From positions 1,790,530-1,854,529 of the forward strand of contig CAXKWD010000006.1 in the NCBI GenBank assembly GCA_964059195.1: DNA of 64,000 nucleotides, given 5' to 3'. The translations under genes were made by a program, and so were the position numbers. Below, one piece after another: positions 20,241 to 31,312 of the stretch; the first letter of the stretch is position 1, and every line of letters starts with the position of its first letter. The DNA comes from Ectobius pallidus. Taxonomy: Eukaryota; Arthropoda; Insecta; Blattodea; Ectobiidae. A model generated the notes under the pieces. The model saw only the letters and a program-made list of their open reading frames with translations, had not been told where the DNA came from and made no database searches.

Positions 20241-20870
20241 AGTACTAACCAAGTCACTGTTGTCACTGGCTAATTTGCTGATATGCTTGCTGTATGCAGT
20301 AGATGACATGCATGTCATGCCCATCCCCATACAATATTTCTGCATACTAGCACACCCATTCCCCTTATCTAAGAAAGTGTCCACCATTCTGCGGTTCACT
20401 TCAAATGGGGCTCTTGTGGTTTCATGATGGGTCACACGAGGACTGGATAAAATTTCTTTTATTGGGCTATTGCAATTATTACATTTAACCACTATTTTAA
20501 ATGCAAAGCCTGAAGAGTCCACTGTATTTGCACATAAGTTTGGTTTTCCACAATATGTACACAACATACCTGTATAAAGTTCCTCCCACACACTATTGTG
20601 CACCAAAGAAAAGTCAACTGGAGGTCTGTCAGGATCTATCATTATATGAAAATTACGTGCACAAAGCTTCTTTTCAGTTGTAGTTGATGTACAAGCTACA
20701 GGTTCATTAGTTAGAGGTGTACCAACTTCAGGAATAAGAGTAGAATCTTCAGAAGCACACTGTTCACTGCAGTTACTAGGTTTCCACCGCTTGTTTACTA
20801 AACCTGCACACTTACTGGATCTTTTAGAGGGTCTTTTTCCCTTAGTACGAATATCCTTTAGCCTATTCAT
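20230..20870 (-). pseudogene. N-terminal part of a Mutator-like transposase
   Basis: From ATG at 20870: a basic start (MNRLKDIRTKGKRPSKRSSK), a variable linker, then the order FHIMIDPDRPPVDF, two zinc-type CxxC pairs (LCTYCGKPNLC, VKCNNCNSP), and RAPFEVNRRMVDTFLDKGNG, SMQKYCMGMGM and SAYSKHISKLA-like helices. From memory this pattern belongs to the Mutator-like transposase domain common in insect and cnidarian MULEs. The frame remains open to 20145, but the last ~25 residues after about 20230 are LINE sequence read in the wrong frame. No stop interrupts the first ~215 residues. Downstream catalytic parts are absent, replaced by the R1-like fragment. No inverted-repeat partner could be found. 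Confidence 0.65.
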
Positions 20871-21529
20871 ATTATATTCACACTAAACTAATAACTTCAC
20901 AGCACAAAAAATACTACTAGGCGTAACCTCTAACCTATAAAAACCTATCAATATAACCTATTATTTATAACTCGTCACACTTACAGTTAATCTATTATAT
21001 AAAAACTTTTATTTATAGGCTAAATTTAAAAATCCTAGCACTATTTTGTATAAACTCGGCTTGGTATACGAAACAGAACAGCACCAACAAATCAGAATCA
21101 AAACATAAAACATTTTTTTCCCACAAAAATCGCTCTATGTCAGTCTTCTCTTCACAAGTGTACCAACAATTCGTGCAAAATATACCAATCACATCTGTAC
21201 AACATAAAATTCCCGCAAGAAACATCGCCCGCATAGTTGAAAAATAATTTTTTGAATAACATTTTTGCAGAGGAATTTCATGCTGGTCTATGATTTAAAG
21301 GGCAGGCAGGTAGCAGTCACGAACGTGCGCAAGGCCATTTAAAACGTCACCTGACGCCCTTTAAACATACAGAATGTCATAAATGAAAATAGATTCTGAA
21401 ACTAGAATGTTTGTAGAATTTTATCAGTACAAAAATGAAAAATGACATTTTTTCACAATTTTTAACAAATCTCAGTGGTGCATTCCCTTAATATTTGAAA
21501 TAGCATGTTTTACCTATTTCCATTCCTAT
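20871..21529. other. AT-rich upstream region of the Mutator-like remnant with a hairpin
   Basis: It contains an imperfect inverted pair TTTAAAGGGC (21294-21303) and GCCCTTTAAA (about 21356-21365) enclosing AGGTAGCAGTCACG and CGTCACCTGACG; this may be near the element end (inference). A 73-codon minus frame at 21013-21234 is not recognised. Confidence 0.4.
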
Positions 21530-21964
21530 TTACACTATGTTGTATAGCGATTTTAAGGAGTGGTGAAGCATTGACATGCTCCGATTTGCAGATGATATTG
21601 CAATTTTAATGGAAAATAAAAGAGATTTAGAACTTTTTATTACTAGATTGGAAAACACATTAAGACATAATTATCACTTAAATATTAATAAATCGAAAAC
21701 AAAAGTTTTAACTTCAAGAAAAAAGAGGAAAAAAGAAAAAGAAGAAACTAATCAAACACAAATTAGATTGAACGGAGAATTATTGGATGAAACTGAAGAA
21801 TTTCAATATCTACGCAGCAAAATAACATCTGATGTAAGAAGTAAACAAGAAATTATAAGTAGAATATATCAAGCAAAACTTGCCTTGAGTAACAAAAATA
21901 AATTATTCACATCCAATAATATTAGTTCAGAAATAAGAAAGACTTAGATGAAAACATATGTATG
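21530..21964 (+). pseudogene. RTE-like LINE reverse transcriptase, 5' part of an interrupted copy
   Basis: LRFADDIAIL (catalytic FADD) at 21576, then LENTLRHNYHLNINKSKTKVL, LLDETEEFQYL, SRIYQAKLALSNKNKL, EIRKT, a stop (TAG 21945-21947) and KTYVWSIML. This is the palm-to-thumb part of an RTE/BovB-like LINE, where the next words should be a Y-G-x-E-T-W block. That block resumes at about 22923, so the gap is an insertion. The 5' side is truncated before the palm. Confidence 0.7.
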
Positions 21965-22922
21965 GAGCATAATGTTGTAAGTGTTAGGCGCGTGTCGCCT
22001 ATTAAGTTTGCACTACTTAAAGTAACACTCGAATTGTCTAGGATAGCACTGGACGGGTTAGGCACTGCGTTCACTGGATCATGCATAAAGGATTTATCAC
22101 TTGGGGAAAACTCATGTAACAACACAATATAGTGTAACTGAATATATTATAAAATAAAACAATCTTAAATTAAAAACAATAGCATAAAATAAAGTTCACT
22201 TCACTTAATAATTATACTGACAATAAAGAAATTGATTTCTTTATTTGAATTACTCCTAAAAGAATTTACTTCTACATTTATTTAGCTTTACAAATAATTC
22301 TCTTTTACTTCTTAAAAGATGATAAAATTTTGTTTTAAATAACGTAACTAAATAAAATTCCCTGCAACACACATACTTGTACTTTAAAATACAAATACAA
22401 ATAGGAACGATAAGTTCCATCGTTACAGAAATAATGTTAAGTTCCTTACTTACAGAAAATATGTGAGAAGCTGCCATCACTCTCGGGTGACATCTTCAGT
22501 TCTTCAAAACCAGAATCAGAATGGGGCTTTTAATCCATGTTTAGCATATATATAAGTCCATCAAAATCTGGACAACGCCCTAAACAATCCTTTGACCTCA
22601 AGTAGGGCGAGGTCGTACTTATAACGTTCTTGCATGAAAGTGCGCGTATAACACAATATACTAATTAAATAGATCGATACCAGATTTCAACATCTTGACT
22701 CAAAATTATTGTTATTGGCCTTACGATGTCACACGAGGTTAAGGATTAAAACGTCTTCAAACATTACCGTTTGTCAAAGAGATATTGGTTGACAAGATAA
22801 TGGTCAGACAAGCTGGAACCTCCAATAATTACTCTCATTGAATTCTGACAATATACACCATTATAATATTATAATAAATATATATTATTTATTATAATAT
22901 ATATGATATTCATAATATTCAT
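21965..22922. mobile_element. About 0.96-kb insertion inside the RTE-like LINE, type unknown
   Basis: It separates two consecutive pieces of one LINE frame. It begins GTTGTAAGTGTTAGGCGCGTGTCGCC and ends in a very AT-rich stretch (22858-22920) full of TATAATAT strings. No transposase, no clear inverted ends and no unambiguous target duplication; a solo LTR or a MITE are both possible. Edges are uncertain by about 15 bases. Confidence 0.45.
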
Positions 22923-23331
22923 GTGCTCAGGCTTAACATAAGCATGTGAAACTTGGTCAATCCTGAAATCAGAAGGAAGAAGAATAGAAACATTTGAAAC
23001 ATGGTGCTACAGAATAATGATGAATTTTAGCTGGATCGATAAAATTACCAATGAGGAAGTTTATGAAAGAGCAAAAGCAGAGAAAGAAATTTGGAACCAA
23101 ATAAGAAAAAGAACAATAAATCTCATAGGCACCAAAGGCACTAAGGCACCAAAGTCTTTTAAAAATCATTATCGAAGGCACAATTGAAGGCAAGAATAGC
23201 AAAGGAAAAGCAAAACTACAGTACATGGAACAAATTAAGGATGACATGAACTATAAGACATACAAAGAATTAAAAAGGAAGGCAGAAAGAAGGTCAGAAA
23301 GGAGAATCGCTGCAAACAAATCCAAGGATTG
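22923..23331 (+). pseudogene. RTE-like LINE, 3' part of the interrupted copy
   Basis: MCSGLT, a stop, then ACETWSILKSEGRRIETFE, WCYRIMMNFSWIDKITNEEV, IWNQIRKRTINLIG, a frameshift with local duplication near 23130-23160 (AAGGCACTAAGGCACCAAAG), then IIIEGTIEGKNSKGKAKLQY, a lysine-rich tail and a stop at about 23329. The ETW-x-L-K and WCYRIM motifs are typical of the thumb and C-terminal part of RTE-like reverse transcriptases. Confidence 0.72.
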
Positions 23332-24232
23332 AATACTAAAGAAGAGAGAACCCATTACGTAGCCACCATATAGGACTAGTATATAAACAGAACCTAAATA
23401 TTCATGGATGAATTTTTATAATTATGATTTTTAAGTAATTTTGGTGCTGGAAAAACTAATAAACACGTGAAAGAAAGTCAGTTTATTTTTGCCAACCTGT
23501 AGGAAAAACATTACATCTGAAGAGTGCTGAATTAAACTACCGGTAAGGTTATGAGCACTTGTGTTAACTCTAGATAGTGGTGACTTTTCTAGTTCACTAC
23601 ATGTAACCCTCTGTTATGAGTTCTGAAACCTAAGAAGTATTATAAGACCTTTTTCGCATCAAGTAGACTATATGTTTAACGGGATTGGATGTGTCAGACA
23701 TATTGAACTTTATGAAGGCTGTAAACCTGACCTCATGCTGTAAACTGTGATATACGGTAGAGAGTTTCTCTCAAAAGCCTACAACAATGATAGTAGTAAC
23801 AATCATGATAACAATGGCAATAATAATAACACCTGATGTTTCGGACCCATGATAGGCTAACATTCAAAATATAAGTTGTTAGAATCATATACAAAATTAT
23901 AGAATGTAATTACAAGCATAAAGGGTTAGGAGGCTATACTAGCTCTTGTGTAGTGTGTCTGTGTGTGTGTGTGTGTGTGTTATTCAATGCGCAATAATGG
24001 GGTACAACAGGGTTGGTATAACTCAGGACATTTAGGAATGCCGCTGGGCAAAGGGCGCTCCTTTCGACGTTAACGTCCGCAAGAGGTCCTTGCAGGGACT
24101 GAGAGGAGGAAAGGAGAAGTAAGTACACTCTGAGACAGAATGTCATTCATAGTAGTGTGCCGTGTTTTAGAAATAAAAAAATTGTATTATGTCGACGTGA
24201 TCTATAGCATCATTGCTCTATGATCGAATCCA

Positions 24233-24233
<1 letters not shown>
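23332..24233. other. Unassigned sequence with a (GT)n run
   Basis: Contains (GT)n at about 23957-23980. No gene seen; the 70-codon minus frame covering the repeat is low-complexity. Confidence 0.4.
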
Positions 24234-24264
<31 letters not shown>

Positions 24265-24314
24265 ATATCCATCCATCCATCTATCCATCCATCCATCCAT
24301 CCATCGATCTATTA
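24234..24314 (+). repeat. Compound microsatellite (CTAT)n and (CATC)n
   Basis: About eight CTAT units pass into about ten CATC/CATT-like units. Confidence 0.95.
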
Positions 24315-24815
24315 TAAATGAGTCCAACTACATGAGAATCAATTCTTTTAATTCTTCAGAGGCTATAATAGACTATGTTTATTTCTTAAACAACTTTTTT
24401 TCGTTGAGAGGTGTGATAGATTTTGTTTGGAACCCATTTTCTGCCAGCTTGCAGCTCCGCTGTCCTCTAGTGTTACCATCTCGTAAGTATGAATTTTGGA
24501 CATTTCCGAAGCTTCTTAGAAAACACATCCCTTATACCTACTTATAGATAGTACGTTTGGTCCTGGATCAATAATTACTTAGGAATGTGTTAATTATGTT
24601 TAAGTTCAAAATTTTAATTGAATGTTTGAGACAATAACTTCCAGTATGTCAAACTGTTTCACGAAGCGTTCATAAATAGGCCTAATTTCGATTGTTTCTT
24701 TGTTCTTCGTAAATAGTGTAATAAATGAAATTGTCGCCATACAGTACGTTTTTCATGTAGAGACCGCAGATTCATGATTGTATGGGCTTAGTGTTTTTAG
24801 ACATTTCTTTACATG

Positions 24816-25702
24816 CAGGGCCCTGTTTCATAAAAGTTAGGATTTTAAAGGTGACCGGTATCAGTAAATTGTTTTACAGGTTAACATTTTGACAATTGTA
24901 TTTTTCATAAAAGCTTACAACTTCGCATAAATGTCATGACAATTTTGTAGATTTGTATGACAATTTTGTAGATTTGTATGACAATTTTATATATTGCAGT
25001 TTCTCAAAACTTTTGAGTTTACAGGTAAAATTATGACAAATATGTCAAATGTTAGTATATTTACCATTTATAAAATATTAATTTTTGTTGACATATTTTC
25101 AAATTTACAAACAAACAAAAAATAGAATTGTCATTACAGAAGTGACAGGCAATCTTTTATATGTAGGCCAAGTCAGTAGGTTATGTAAATGTTTGGCATA
25201 ACTTGGCAAACTGTTTTTTGTGATTTAAATTTTCTCGTTAATAAACTTGCTATATTGTCTTGTGAAGAATGAACACTAGTAGTAGTGTTATTGGTAGTAG
25301 TGAAAATGAAGAAATAGACATGAGACCACGCAGGATTTTTAGGCAACAGATTAACAGAACTTTCAGTTTCAGTGACTGAAGAGAGAAAGAGAAATATAAT
25401 TAAATTATTTTCAATAGTAATAATCGATTGCTTAGGTATCACATTCGATGCTGAGATAGATTATCGCACGCATACATGAGATCCGTCTACAGTGTACTAA
25501 AGTAATCTTTAGGTTTGACGTGAAATTGTCGCGTTTATGTAAAAGAGTCCTTTCAGTCTGACAATATACATTAATTTGCCTGTACTGTAAGGAAAAGTTG
25601 TAATATCTATGAAAAATACAAGTGATATATTGACAAATTTGTCAGACTTGACATAATTGTCGTATTTTTCACACCTGTAGAGTTTTATGAAATAGGGCCC
25701 TC
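24816..25702. mobile_element. Inverted-repeat non-autonomous element, about 0.89 kb
   Basis: Ends are GGGCCCTGTTTCATAAAA (24818-24835) and TTTTATGAAATAGGGCCC (25683-25700). Similarity continues inward more loosely (TGTATTTTTCATA...TTACAACTT on both sides), so the inverted repeats are long but eroded. Inside the left arm, GACAATTTTGTAGATTTGTAT is repeated in tandem (about 24938-24992). The flanks give no convincing target duplication. No coding capacity is recognised; the 89-codon minus frame at 25173-25442 is unremarkable. Confidence 0.7.
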
Positions 25703-27060
25703 ATCCTATATGATGAAATTGCTAGGCCTATGGACATTTACAAGATACTTTAATTTGTTTCTCTCTTTTTGTGTATTTTGTTTTATAATTTGCGTGTCCA
25801 ATAAACACTGTAATTTGCTCACAAAATATCAGAAATTTGTTTTACTTCCCGTTGATGAAGTATTCTACAGTATTAGAGATATTCTAGGGAAGAACAAGGA
25901 CAGCTTTAGAGATTTCCAACGCTTGGGGTTGGCAACAGGCTTGGGGTTGGCAGCACTCACGCTCAGTGCGTCGTAAATTTTTTGTGTGTGCGGCTGGTTT
26001 GTGTAGTGCAGTGTTGTTTTTAAGTGTTTTTTGCCTATTATGTGCTGGTTTGGAACGTGCTTATTCACAGATGTGTTCAGGAGTGTATTCTGATGCAGCA
26101 TAATAAGGTAGAACTTAATTACTTTTGGTATTTGTACAGTATTAGTAGTGTGATAGTTTGTCTCTTTCATGGTGACTCAGGTTAGGACATGCAATGGCCT
26201 TGATACCTTGCAACGGCGTATTCCCTGCCGATCTTAGCATACCTCCGCTTGGTGTAGCTTAGAAACCTATTAAGTGTGTTGGTTTCATATCACAGGATTG
26301 ATTACATTAATTCTATTAGTCGTTATGTGATTAATTGCTTTCTGTTCTGTCTAGTACCACGGTCGGCACTGATTACCCAGTAGTTAGTTACAAATAGCCA
26401 AAGAAAATTCCATTGTGTAGGAGAATATATATTCAGTAATAAAAAATAGATTCAGCTACAATAAATATGATATTCTAAAGTAGTACGATATAATGTACGG
26501 ATGGGTAAAAATTCGTCATTCATTGTGTATTAAAATGCAGTAACTCTACCTTGTCAAAATAAAAGTCTTTAAAATATTAAAATCAAATATATTTCAACCA
26601 ACTGGTGGTCATCAGTGATACCATAAATATGATGTAGGCCTTAACTTGAATCTTGTGTTACCCACTTCTGCCAGTTAGCTAGCAGCGTATTCATTTTTGT
26701 GTGTTCTTCGTACTTCGCGACATGTAGGCCCAGACGTTCAAACCAGCCCTGCATGCGTCAATGGCAGCATGATACCTACCAATTCATTTTAATGGTGCAT
26801 GGGGGTTAAGGCACTTTCGGTCATGTTCCCAGGCTTTATGCGTGATATGTGATAAGAAGATGTCGCTGCTTTTCCGTGTGTAGTGTGAGAGTCCATTTGC
26901 AAGATTGTAGTGAAAAGTAAATTGTCAGGAAAATATTTAAAATAGGCCTACTTTAATAAATGTTTCAATATGCATTAATGTAGTAAGATATTCATGAATA
27001 TGTTAGCCTGGTAACATGGTGTGTCTTTCTGACTTTTTGGGCATTTTCACTTATATTAAT
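25703..27060. other. Unassigned sequence
   Basis: No domain, repeat or RNA gene recognised. Frames at 25710-25976 and 25865-26170 overlap on opposite strands and have no family resemblance. Confidence 0.3.
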
Positions 27061-27108
27061 GAAACAGTCATACGGTTTGGACACGTGAAGTCAGAATGAA
27101 AAATTCAA

Positions 27109-27182
27109 TGCCATAGCCGGGATTTGAACCAGGATCTTCGGCTCTCCGTGCCGATGCTCTAACCAACTGAGCTACCATGGCA
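27109..27182 (-). ncRNA. tRNA-like 74-nt domain (SINE head or recent tRNA pseudogene)
   Basis: On the minus strand: TGCCATG pairs with TATGGCA in a 7-bp acceptor stem, AGCTCAGTTGGTTAGAGC forms the D arm, TCGGC/GCCGA forms a 5-bp anticodon stem around a 7-base loop ACGGAGA, and CCTGG-TTCAAAT-CCCGG gives the T arm with one mismatch. A and B boxes are intact. Position 33 is C instead of the near-universal T and no plausible functional anticodon is clear (formally GGA), so a SINE head is more likely than a working tRNA. The 3' side continues into a non-tRNA body toward 27060. Confidence 0.7.
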
Positions 27183-27199
27183 ACGTGCCGGTACAACAT

Positions 27200-27500
27200 T
27201 AAATTCTCCAACTGACTCACAATCCCAATACGGTTTGTTATATTCGAAAGTAGTGATGGGGATTTGCCCGCTCTCTTCACCCAGCCGCCATGGGTTCGAA
27301 TGCCGGTTGGGACAAGTTTCCTGGATGGATATTTCCACGGTTTTCCCTTCACGTATAAGGCGAATGCCAGGAAACTGCTACCTACACATCTTGTCTTCTT
27401 TATTGTTGAATTTTTGTGCAGGCGTAGAATCCCTAAACCGAATAAGACTCCTAAAAGACAACGGCTTTATAACATTTTTAAGTGGTAGAAAATAAATATT
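27200..27500 (+). mobile_element. tRNA-derived SINE-like copy with B box
   Basis: GGGTTCGAATGCCGG at 27292-27306 is a good B box, followed by GGGACAAGTTTCCTGGATGG and ATTTCCACGGTTTTCCCTTCACG. This order resembles the SINE at 49085 (GGGTTCGATTCCTGG, GGGACAAGTTACCTAGGTGG, GGTTTTTCCTCACC), so both belong to one superfamily. The A-box part is weak. It lies head-to-head with the tRNA-like domain at 27109-27182. Confidence 0.55.
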
Positions 27501-27654
27501 TTGCTATCCCATCTGGTTAAATTCATCCGGCTTGACCGTTCTAGTTTTAGAAGATACTGATTTATTTTGACATAAGCAACTGGAATGCAAATATTAATCG
27601 TTATTCCTGACAAGGAACCTATCACTACACTCATTTTTTTCCTTTGTCATCTAG

Positions 27655-28500
27655 ATAAGATAAGATAGATAAGATTCTTTATTTCCTCCATTAATCATCC
27701 ATCTACTGTAGACAGAAATAGGCATTGTCCAAATAGTACATAGGCTAGTTTACATAGCAATAAAAAGTACAATTAATTACAATGCAGTAAAATCCCTTGT
27801 ATTGATAGCGTTGCCACCTGTCCCGAATTTTGCGGGACATCTCGCATTTTAAGAACATTTTCAGCGTCCCGAATTATGCCTAAGAGGGACGCATTATATA
27901 TATTTGTATTATTTTGCTAGCCTTTTCTTTTCCAATGTTAGTGTTACTGTTACTTAGCCTGTTCAGTTTTGGCTTTGTAATAAATATATACCATCTTTCT
28001 CTTATTAATAAATTGTTTTATGTACAAATTTAGGTATTAAGATCGGCGATATGCATATATTCGATAAGGTAGTGTCCCTCCTTAGCCTTAACAAAAGGTG
28101 GCAACCCTAGTATTGAAGTACATAAATAAAACTCAGTGGCTGAGATATTTAATGACAAAAATTCATTTAGTGAATAATGTGCTTTGGTTATTAGCCATTT
28201 GGCAATTAATTTAGTGAATGCATTTGAGGACAATTATCTTATAGATTGAGGAAGGTTATTAAAAAGTTTCACTTGCAGATATTTATAGCTATTGCTTGTT
28301 TTACTTAACCTGTGGTGTGGTACGTTTATATCATTCTTGTGCCTTGTCTTATAGTTATGAAAGAATGCTCGTTCATTAAAATCTTGTATGTGTTCTCTTA
28401 CATAAGTTAGATTGGAAAAAATGTACAATGACGGCACTGTCATAATTTTTAAATTTTAAAAACTTTCCCGACAGGAGTCTAGATGCTATAAGAAGCACAA
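27655..28500 (-). pseudogene. LINE ORF2 C-terminus and 3' UTR (CR1/Jockey-like), carrying a MITE
   Basis: The minus-strand frames give MTVPSLYIFSNLTYVREHI, ERAFFHNYKTRHKNDINVPH, YLQVKLFNNLPQSIR, a stop, then FTKLIAKWLITKAHYSLNEF. These are typical C-terminal words after the reverse transcriptase of CR1/Jockey-like LINEs. The upstream end is frameshifted near 28440-28490. The 3' UTR ends with AATAAAGAATC and a tandem TTATC-like tail (27655-27690 region), which suggests the genuine LINE 3' terminus. A 304-bp MITE interrupts the UTR at 27806-28109. The LINE is 5'-truncated, as is usual. Confidence 0.68.
27806..28109. mobile_element. hAT-like MITE, 304 bp, in LINE 3' UTR
   Basis: Inverted ends TAGCGTTGCCACC and GGTGGCAACCCTA; GTATTGA flanks both sides (27799-27805, 28110-28116), a 7-bp match probably from an 8-bp duplication. 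The next inner sequence has CTGTCCCGAATTTTGCGGGACA, a palindrome. No coding content. Confidence 0.75.
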
Positions 28501-28690
28501 GTTCCAAAAATGAGCTTCTGTTTTCAACTGCAAGTACCCTAATACGCTTTGCGAATATCTTGGAACATAGGCCTATAGGGAATGTAACATGGTACTGGAC
28601 ATCCCTCACGGGCGACGGTCTTTCGTCCGGACGTGAATAACAGATAAGAGGCTAGCACAGGCACTCTTTGTAATCTCTTTCTGCCACGCA

Positions 28691-28721
28691 TATATATTTT
28701 GATTTTAACCTAGCTTCAGTT
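28691..28721 (+). promoter_or_regulatory. Candidate RNA polymerase II core promoter (TATA plus initiator)
   Basis: TATATATTTT at 28691-28700 and the arthropod initiator TCAGTT at 28716-28721, with the initiator A 27 bases downstream of the first T of the TATA box. The ATG of the following ORF is 31 bases after the initiator. Spacing and order are textbook, but such strings are common in AT-rich DNA. Confidence 0.5.
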
Positions 28722-28748
28722 GTCTCGTCTTTCTCTAAAGAATCAGAC

Positions 28749-29190
28749 ATGAATCCGCTCGAGTTCGCGTTGCGTAATTTTCAAGATCGTGGGTTTTCTT
28801 CGGGCGTAATAAGTTCGGAAGAAATGGAAATTAGCCAGCAGTGTTTGTTAGAAACAAATCCTACAGGTGTTGGTGTTATTATGGAAACAACTCTAGATAT
28901 ACCAGAAGGAGAAAATAACAGTAGTGACTGTTCATCTTCATTATCCGCGTGCGAAATCATCACCCAAGCACAAGGAATAAAACCTAACCAGGTTCTAGCC
29001 CCGTGTTAGAACCTAGTGACTAACAATAAAGACCTGGAAATCTTTTTACGTCGTCTAACTGAAGTGTTGACAGCTAATGAGATCATTCATTTCGAGGTTT
29101 TTCAACGGGACAGTATTTTGAAAATGCAGTCATTTATTCATTGCCAAATTTCTTCCCCGCGGTTCCGGGACATGATTAAATATTCATGAT
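28749..29190 (+). pseudogene. Unrecognised small ORF interrupted by one stop
   Basis: ATG at 28749 opens MNPLEFALRNFQDRG..., acidic and serine-rich, to a TAG at 29007-29009. The same frame then continues for about 58 codons (NLVTNNKDLEIFLRRLTEVL, FEVFQRDSILKMQSFIH, SSPRFRDMIKYS) to TGA at about 29188. The continuation is a plausible amphipathic-helix domain. The combined ~145 codons look like a real, slightly damaged coding sequence rather than chance. I do not recognise the family; it could be the 5' exon of a transposon gene or a domesticated gene. A good TATA/initiator pair lies just upstream. Confidence 0.45.
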
Positions 29191-30175
29191 TTGCAACCAA
29201 ATATACAACGCAGCAACCCCTCCCCGAGGTCATTGTATCTGTCAAATTCTGTCAACAGACAAGTGTGAAAATTTGTGATGAAGAATGTGATAATGATGCG
29301 ATTATTTGTTGTGCATGGTTGTTAATCACTGCATAAACACCAGTCGCTTCAGTTTAGCTTTAACCCCTGCAAGACACTAACAGGCACGGTCAATCTTCTC
29401 CGCGTATCCGGAACGCCATTCAGCAGATAAGGGTTGTTGACCTTCTACCACTGCACTGCTTCGACTGGACAGTTTCCAGGTTCGATTTTGGGTGCTTGCA
29501 TTTGAAAACAGCATCTCATTTTTGGGGTGTGGACTTCTTACAGCACCTAGATGACACAGGAAAAATATTGAGGTATGCATATAGTGATAAGTTACTTGTG
29601 AGATTGATAACCTTTAATGGAATGCTGAAAATGCTAATTGAAAATTTAGCCATCTTGAATAAAGCAATCTCAAGTGCTTTTTGGATCAGTCTCCCATGAA
29701 TGCACTTTTATCAGTTTATTAAACGATTCTCGGAAAGCTTGATGGAATTTTTCGCATAACCTATCTCAATAATACATCTGAAGGCTACACTTAATTACAA
29801 CAGGAACTGTCAAGTGTAAACTTAAGTATTGCGTCGGCCTCAACATAAATATGTTACAAATCGGTTGCAATGTATTATGGTGATACATTTGACTTAGATT
29901 TAGAAATATTTAAGTATGTGATATTTTTGGCAAGTTATATTTTTATCATATTCTTTATTATATCTCAAAGGATATAATGTCACTTAAATTGAGTTTACAA
30001 TACTAATTAAGACATACATCAACTAAAATGGAGAAAAAATATAGACATTTTTGCGAAGTGCCGAGATTGCACTGTCTTCGCGGCGGCCTGAAAGCAAGTC
30101 GTCGGCCGGTAAAGGTGCAAGTACAAACCCCCTCAATTCAAGCACGCGGATTTCTGAATTACGCCTACAGTTAGA
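29191..30175. other. Unassigned sequence
   Basis: A B-box-like CCAGGTTCGATTTTGGG near 29476-29492 hints at a degenerate tRNA-derived SINE around 29345-29520, but no A box is convincing. Otherwise nothing is recognised. Confidence 0.3.
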
Positions 30176-30428
30176 ATAATCATCCACCTTTGTCATAGAA
30201 AATGTTGAAAATTATCCCCGCCTACCGTCACACATTTCTGACATCTTTTAAGAAACGCATTAATCCTTCTTGAGAAATCGCTGCAATTTCTCTTATTTTC
30301 TCTTTCAGTTCTTCAATGGTATGAGGACTGTTCTTGTAAACTTTGTTTTTTTCATTTCCACAAAAATATAAATCACATACAGTAAGATCTGGAATACTTA
30401 TAGGGTAAGGTGGTACATTTTCGAACAC
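30176..30428 (-). pseudogene. mariner/Tc1-type transposase C-terminal fragment
   Basis: Minus-strand words YPISIPDLTVCDLYFCGNEK, VYKNSPHTIEELKEKIREIA, ISQEGLMRFLKDVRNV. The PDLTxCD block holds the last catalytic acidic residue of DDE/D enzymes of this superfamily, followed by the usual IEELK...I helix. About 65 residues remain before a stop; a degraded tail follows to 30176. No inverted ends found. Derelict fragment. Confidence 0.65.
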
Positions 30429-31012
30429 TTAACATAATCATATTCTTATTTTATGAACACAATAAACATAAAAACTAAAAAAAAATATATTTTATTGTAT
30501 TTACAAAGTTGGCAACATAGTTGACCCTTCACAAAAATATTAAAGTCAAACAGCTGTTAAATGGATGATAGCAATCAATGTTTCATTTCCAGAAAATAAA
30601 AATGTACCGCAGTAGGTAGAATTTTGAACACCAGTAAGTAGGCCTACTATTTCGAACAGTGGCATTTTTTATTTAACGAACTGCTATCTTCTAAATATTA
30701 TTTTATTTACTGTTTAATACCAATAGTATAAGCGTAACGATGAAGTAACACGATTTTGAATAAGCTGGTAAAGTCTGTTTTAGACACATTGACACAATAG
30801 TGTAAAACTAATAGTGAAACCATATATTATTGTGTTCCTAATATTGCTGACATTATTTTCTTCTTCTCAATATTTTTGCTATTATTATAAAATTTCAAAG
30901 CGCAGAAAAAATGTATGTAATCAAAATATTTATATTGAAAGACCTAGCGTATTCTTACCGTTCATACACAGTGCCTAATGGCAGATAAACTCCTAACATC
31001 AGCTCCAAAATA

Positions 31013-31312
31013 AACTATTTTCAAGGCGCTACATCCCTTTGGAAGATTAGACTTGCCAGCCGATTGTTGCGTCATCTACCATAGGCAGATTGCAGGATTG
31101 AGTCATGTGGTAAGCATGCCGACTCGTATGGCCGTTATTGATGGCTTACTGAACCGGAGACGCTATTTCTTTATGAAGTAATACCACGGTTAGTGAGACG
31201 AGACTGCACTCCGTTCCAGACCTCTCTACCTCAGAACAGTCCGAGCTGGTACCGAGGATCGAACACAGACCTGCGGATCGGTAGTGAACAACAGCTAGAC
31301 CACGCCGGCGAT
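31013..31312 (-). mobile_element. tRNA-derived SINE, family A (copy 1)
   Basis: Read on the minus strand: A-box-like GCGTGGTCTAGCTGTTG, B box TGTTCGATCCTCGG, then TCTGAGGTAGAGAGGTCTGG, CAGTCTCGT, CATCAATAACGGCCATACG, CACATGACTCAATCCTGCAA, and GGTAGATGACGCAACAATCGG. The same order occurs at 33806-34051 and 38424-38715. Confidence 0.8.

Noticed and set aside
23934..24146. 70-codon minus-strand frame ending in TH repeats
   Set aside because: Translation of a (GT)n microsatellite.
27109..27182. Functional tRNA gene
   Set aside because: C at position 33, one T-stem mismatch, no clear anticodon identity, and a SINE-like continuation; kept as tRNA-like only.
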